Source of the DNA: Streptomyces adustus
Lineage (GTDB): Bacteria > Actinomycetota > Actinomycetes > Streptomycetales > Streptomycetaceae
Reading direction: 5' to 3'
NCBI RefSeq assembly: GCF_009377175.1
Contig: NZ_VJZD01000001.1
Location: forward strand, 62,001 to 126,000
DNA length: 64,000 nucleotides
The position numbers and the translations under genes were made by a program. The stretch's first letter is position 1; every line of letters starts with the position of its first letter. Positions 60,901-64,000 of the stretch are shown here, in pieces. The notes under the pieces are model-generated. The model was not told the DNA's origin and did no database searches. It saw only the letters and a program-made list of their open reading frames with translations.

Positions 60901-62022
60901 TCAACCTGGCTGGAAGAACGCGAGTATGTGCCGGGCGGCGTCCGGCGATGCCAGGAGTTCCTTTATGCGCGCGGATTGCCGGCCGGCCGCGCTGGTGCGT
61001 TCAAACATCTCGCGTTCGTATTCCTCGACGGCGGCGGGAATGCCGTCCGGGCACGCGGCCAGCGCGAGACCCAGCAGGACACCGTCGAGCAGCGCCATGT
61101 TGGCACCCTGGCCCACCGGCGGCATCAGGTGCGCGGCGTCGCCGACCAGTGTGACGCCTGGTGTCGACGGCCAGGTCAGGCCGACCGGGAGCGTGGTGAT
61201 CGACCGCGGCAGGATCGTGTCGTCGCAGGCTGCGATCAGTGCGGTGAACCGTGGGTCCCAACCGGCGAAGAGGTCGATCAGCCGCGCCCGGGCGGCGGCC
61301 GGGTCGCCGAACGGGATCCCGCTGGTGGCGAACCAGTCCTCGGCGGTGTTGTAGAAGCTCAGGCCGACCCGTACGCAGCCGTCGCCGTTGCGCTGGGCCG
61401 CCAGGGACTGCCCGGCGCCGAGTACCCAGTAGTTGCCGCGCCCGACCATCGCCGCGAGGTCGGGATGGGTGCGGTCGATGTCGGGGATGACGAGTTCGAC
61501 GACGTTCTGGCCAATGTGGGTCGGCCGGGCGTCGGTGAGCTGCGCGCGGACCCGGGAGTTCGCGCCGTCGGCGCCGACCAGCAGGTCGTACGGCGCGCAG
61601 CTGCCGTCGGCGAAGTACAGCAGGCCGTCGTCGGCGGATTCGACCGCGCACCCCCAGCGCACCGTGTGTCCGGGCAGGGAGTCCAGCAGCAGGTCGCGCA
61701 GATCGGCGCGGTCCACCTCGGGCCGTTCGAGCGGGGCGTCGTCGGGCGTGTCCTCCTGGAGCAGCAGGGTGCCGTCCGGCTGGAGAAGACGCATGTCCTG
61801 CCCCGCACGCCGGGCGATCGCGTGGAACTGCTCGATCAGACCGGCCTCGCGCAGCGCTCGCTGCCCGGTCCCGGAGTGAAGGTCGAGCATGCCGCCCTGC
61901 CCGCGTGCGTCGCGCGAGGAATCACGTTCGTACACGACCGCGTCGATGCCGTTCACGTGCAGCATCCGGGCCAGGGCCAGACCGCCCAAGCCGGCTCCGA
62001 CGATGGTGACTGGCCGATTCAC
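60901..62022 (-). CDS. FAD-dependent monooxygenase (TetX-like)
   Basis: The 373-residue protein starts at GTG 62022, overlapping the ClpC-N gene stop by four bases (GTGA), so it is co-translated with it. FAD motif VTIVGAGLGGLALARMLHVNGIDAVVYERD, DG motif VGADGANSRVRAQL, and GDAAHLMPPVGQGANMALLDG are all present. It belongs to the PHBH-like class A flavin monooxygenases, including tetracycline-modifying TetX. It is presumably involved in detoxification or modification of an aromatic compound; the substrate is unknown. Confidence 0.9.
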   Translation of the reverse strand: MNRPVTIVGAGLGGLALARMLHVNGIDAVVYERDSSRDARGQGGMLDLHSGTGQRALREAGLIEQFHAIARRAGQDMRLLQPDGTLLLQEDTPDDAPLERPEVDRADLRDLLLDSLPGHTVRWGCAVESADDGLLYFADGSCAPYDLLVGADGANSRVRAQLTDARPTHIGQNVVELVIPDIDRTHPDLAAMVGRGNYWVLGAGQSLAAQRNGDGCVRVGLSFYNTAEDWFATSGIPFGDPAAARARLIDLFAGWDPRFTALIAACDDTILPRSITTLPVGLTWPSTPGVTLVGDAAHLMPPVGQGANMALLDGVLLGLALAACPDGIPAAVEEYEREMFERTSAAGRQSARIKELLASPDAARHILAFFQPG

Positions 62023-63002
62023 CGGCGGAACCGGGGCGCGAGCACCGTACGCACGGCCTTGGTCACCTTGCTCGGGGTGGACCCGTCCTCGTCCTCGTCT
62101 TGGTCCTCGGGTTCCGGTTCGAGCATGCGCTGGATCTGCGACAGCAGTTGGTTGGTCGTCCGCCAGAGCGGGACGAGCAGGCCGGCGACCGGTCCGACGC
62201 CCTGGACCGGGCCGCCGGACAGCTCGGTGACCTTCCGGGCGATCGTGACCGTTGCCGGATCCCGAAGGATCAGATGCACCTCGTCGTCGACCAGCCGGAT
62301 CTCCATCCTGCGCGCGGCGGCTTCCTCCGGGTTCGCGTCCGTGGTCGTCTCCGGATCCAGCTCGTCGATCTTGGCGGCGACCGCGTCCGGGTCGACCCCG
62401 AGTTCGCGCAGCACCCTGGCCGCCATGCTGTTCTCGGTCCGCAGCATCGCCTCCAGCAGGTGATGGCTGCCGACCGGTGCGCCACCGGCCAGCGCGCTCG
62501 CGGTGGCGACGGCGTCCTCGGTGGCAGGTGTGCCGGCCGGCCATGGGCCTGCCGCGACCTCTTGCGAGCCCCCCAGTTCCGCCAGCACCGCGGCCCGGAT
62601 CCTGCCGATCGGATCGATCCGCTCGGCGAGCACCTTCGCGCCGACGCCCTCGCCTTCCCTGACGAGGGCGAGCAGGACGTGTTCCGTGCCGATCGAGGTG
62701 TGGTGCAGCTGCTGCGCCTCGCGCAGCGCGAGATCCAGCGTCTTCTTCGCGCCCGGCGCGAACGGGATGTGGCCGCTCAGCTCGTGTGTGCCGGGCTTGA
62801 CCAGCGCGGCGATGTCGGCCTGTGCCGTCTCCTTGTCGTACCCGAGCTGGTGCAGCACCTTCGCCGCCAGGCCGTCCGGTACGTCGAGCAGCCCCAACAG
62901 GATGTGCTCCGTGTCGATGTGGCTGTGCTTGAGCCGCCTCGCCTCCTCCTGAGCCGTGACGACCACCTTGCGAGCTTTCACCGTGAACCGTTCGAATGAC
63001 AT
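62019..63002 (-). CDS. ClpC N-domain protein without ATPase
   Basis: The 327-residue protein has two double Clp-N repeats: FERFTVKARKVVVTAQEEARRLKHSHIDTEHILLGLL and, after a spacer, GAKKTLDLALREAQQLHHTSIGTEHVLLALVREGEG, then a less similar pair (ASALAGGAPVGSHHLLEAMLRTENSMAARVLRELG). The ATPase modules of ClpC are absent. The C-terminal part has a charged tail with EPEPEDQDEDEDG. It may be an adaptor or competitor for Clp substrates. Divergent from a small HTH gene across a perfect inverted repeat. Confidence 0.88.
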   Translation of the reverse strand: MSFERFTVKARKVVVTAQEEARRLKHSHIDTEHILLGLLDVPDGLAAKVLHQLGYDKETAQADIAALVKPGTHELSGHIPFAPGAKKTLDLALREAQQLHHTSIGTEHVLLALVREGEGVGAKVLAERIDPIGRIRAAVLAELGGSQEVAAGPWPAGTPATEDAVATASALAGGAPVGSHHLLEAMLRTENSMAARVLRELGVDPDAVAAKIDELDPETTTDANPEEAAARRMEIRLVDDEVHLILRDPATVTIARKVTELSGGPVQGVGPVAGLLVPLWRTTNQLLSQIQRMLEPEPEDQDEDEDGSTPSKVTKAVRTVLAPRFRR

Positions 63003-63017
63003 GCTTCCATGGTCCCA

Positions 63018-63047
63018 ACCCTGTCAATACACTGCTATTGACAGGGT
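63018..63047. promoter_or_regulatory. Perfect 12-bp inverted repeat, operator of ClpC-N and HTH genes
   Basis: ACCCTGTCAATA (63018-63029), six-base centre, TATTGACAGGGT (63036-63047). Each arm carries a TTGACA-like hexamer, one in each direction, so it can overlap the promoters of both divergent genes. The pattern is like, but not identical to, the HAIR element used by HspR. Confidence 0.8.
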
Positions 63048-63070
63048 CACCATGGTGAAAGGAGGGTGCG

Positions 63071-63430
63071 ATGGAGACACCGTCGGACTGGGAGGACCGG
63101 CTCGCGCGCTGGCAGAACGAGCTGGAGCTGTTCGAGCAGCTGGACGAGACCCCCTGGGTCACGCTGGCCAGGGCCGAGGCCGAGACCGGTGTCTCCCGCT
63201 CGGCGCTACGGGCCTGGTACCGCAACGGCGAGATCCGGTCCCGGCTGGTGGACGGCCCGAACGGACCACAGCGCCTGGTCCAGCTGGCCGCGGTGATCGA
63301 GCGCGCCGCCGCGTCACCGCGCATCCAGCGCAGGGCGGAACGGGAAGTCAGCCTGGAAGCCCAGGTCACCCTGCTACGGCACCGGGTCGACCAGCTCGAA
63401 CTCCGGCTGGCCGCGCTGGAGCGGAAGTGA
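63071..63430 (+). CDS. Small HTH-containing protein with coiled coil
   Basis: The 119-residue protein starts at ATG 63071 with AAAGGAGG upstream. A central helix-turn-helix-like part (WVTLARAEAETGVSRSALRAWYRNGEIRSRLVDGPNGPQRLV), close to the MerR-like winged helix of excisionase type, is followed by a coiled coil (EREVSLEAQVTLLRHRVDQLELRLAALERK). Probably binds the intergenic operator and acts as a dimer. Divergent from the ClpC-N gene. Confidence 0.8.
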   Translation: METPSDWEDRLARWQNELELFEQLDETPWVTLARAEAETGVSRSALRAWYRNGEIRSRLVDGPNGPQRLVQLAAVIERAAASPRIQRRAEREVSLEAQVTLLRHRVDQLELRLAALERK

Positions 63431-63500
63431 CCGGCGGCCGCCTGCCGACGGAACACGGCCGACGCACGCGACCTCACCCCGTACACACGAAGGAGAGCAC

Positions 63501-63685
63501 GGTTACGTCCATGCCGGCGCCACCGGTGCCATTGCGGACAGCGCCGGCGGTTACGCGGCCCTCACGCTGTTCGACCAGGACTCCGATGTGCTCACCGCGA
63601 GTACAAGATCAATCTCCTCGCGCCCGCCGCAGGTGACCGTCTCGAAGCGATCGGGACGATCCGCCTGGACAGGGCGCCCGAGTGA
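63501..63685 (+). pseudogene. PaaI-type thioesterase fragment with frameshift
   Basis: GYVHAGATGAIADSAGGYAALTLFDQDSDVLTA followed, after a one-base loss near 63599, by EYKINLLAPAAGDRLEAIGTIRLDRAPE and a stop at 63683-63685. The catalytic hot-dog motif (HxGxxxxxxDxxxG) is readable. The N-terminus and C-terminal strand are missing. Confidence 0.75.
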
Positions 63686-63784
63686 GGACGCGGTTGCCGC
63701 AGCCGTCTTTGGCGGTGATTCACCCGTACCGGGGAGGGAACCCGGCTTGGGTCGCCTGAGCAGGACGGGAAGTGAGGACGGCTC

Positions 63785-64000
63785 GTGGGGTACGAGTTGC
63801 GCGCGCAGTACGCGGAGGGTGCCTCGCCGAGCTCCGCCGGGCCCCTTCTCGAAATCTGGCACATGACGGAGGAGGGCGAGACCCAGGCTCTGTGCGGGCG
63901 GCGGCTCGATCCGGCCGCGTGGACCCAGCCGTCCACGGCCTGGGGCACGCCCGCGGCCGATCCCTTCTGCCGCGAGTGCGGGGTGCGCTATCTGCGCATG
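63785..64000 (+). CDS. Zinc-finger-like small protein (3' end cut by window)
   Basis: Begins GTG 63785 with GAGGAC upstream. The readable part, GPLLEIWHMTEEGETQALCGRRLDPAAWTQPSTAWGTPAADPFCRECGVRYLRM, has a CG...CxxCG zinc pattern found in many small Streptomyces proteins that often neighbour regulatory genes. It is open to the end of the window. Confidence 0.7.
   Translation, partial: MGYELRAQYAEGASPSSAGPLLEIWHMTEEGETQALCGRRLDPAAWTQPSTAWGTPAADPFCRECGVRYLRM

Overview
The window is typical Streptomyces (or close actinomycete) chromosome. GC is very high with strong third-position GC, many starts are GTG or TTG, and several families are actinomycete-specific (SCO6745 family, CU044_5270 family, DUF5302, DUF3761, PRC-barrel and DUF6131 small proteins, MalT-like LuxR regulator). 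The variable mix of sugar use, transporters, regulators and decayed genes suggests an accessory part of the chromosome. No rRNA, tRNA, CRISPR array, prophage or large biosynthetic cluster was recognised.

Layout. 0-9 kb: end of a secreted DUF3761 protein, a D-2-hydroxyacid dehydrogenase, and a beta-glucoside PTS permease (bglF) with its PRD antiterminator (bglG), preceded by an RNA leader that looks like an expanded LicT/BglG antiterminator target. Then come small hypotheticals, a decayed ABC-2 permease, a quinone oxidoreductase, and a non-coding element bounded by long inverted repeats. 9.5-25.4 kb: a glycoside (rhamnoside) utilisation region with a secreted GH3 enzyme, a secreted GH106-like enzyme, two LacI regulators, a cytoplasmic GH78 alpha-L-rhamnosidase and an ABC importer (two permeases, one binding lipoprotein, no ATPase). 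An ECF sigma factor with a CU044_5270 partner lies inside it. Near-identical TGAARCGYTTCA operators mark four places and tie the region into one probable regulon.

25.6-41.5 kb: PH-like membrane protein, secreted protein, MBL-fold hydrolase, an internally repeated membrane protein, ketopantoate reductase, a MerR regulator fused to a beta-clamp-like domain with its partner, a DUF4386 operon next to a MalT-like regulator, a lamin-tail-domain protein with a His/Asp/Arg-rich tail, a four-repeat peptidoglycan-binding CHAP hydrolase with an apparent 3' frameshift, and an acyl-CoA ligase with its TetR regulator. 41.5-48.5 kb: polysaccharide deacetylase and MGDG-synthase-like glycosyltransferase converging on a tandem repeat, then SDR, DMT transporter, Fsr-type MFS exporter and divergent AraC regulator.

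48.6-64 kb: DUF4232 lipoprotein, L,D-transpeptidase, SCO6745-family protein, a run of small envelope or stress-like proteins (DUF6131, PRC-barrel, DUF2975/XRE, YihY), an intact histidine kinase whose response regulator is reduced to a remnant, an endonuclease/phosphatase-family membrane protein, a propeller-like protein, and a divergent locus of ClpC-N-domain protein plus FAD monooxygenase against a small HTH protein over a perfect inverted repeat. A PaaI-type thioesterase pseudogene and a partial zinc-finger gene end the window.

How it works together: the clearest functional theme is use of plant glycosides. Secreted GH3 and GH106 enzymes and an ABC importer feed a cytoplasmic rhamnosidase, while a separate PTS handles beta-glucosides under RNA-level antitermination. 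The rest is mostly unlinked envelope, stress and regulatory genes, with at least four decayed genes.
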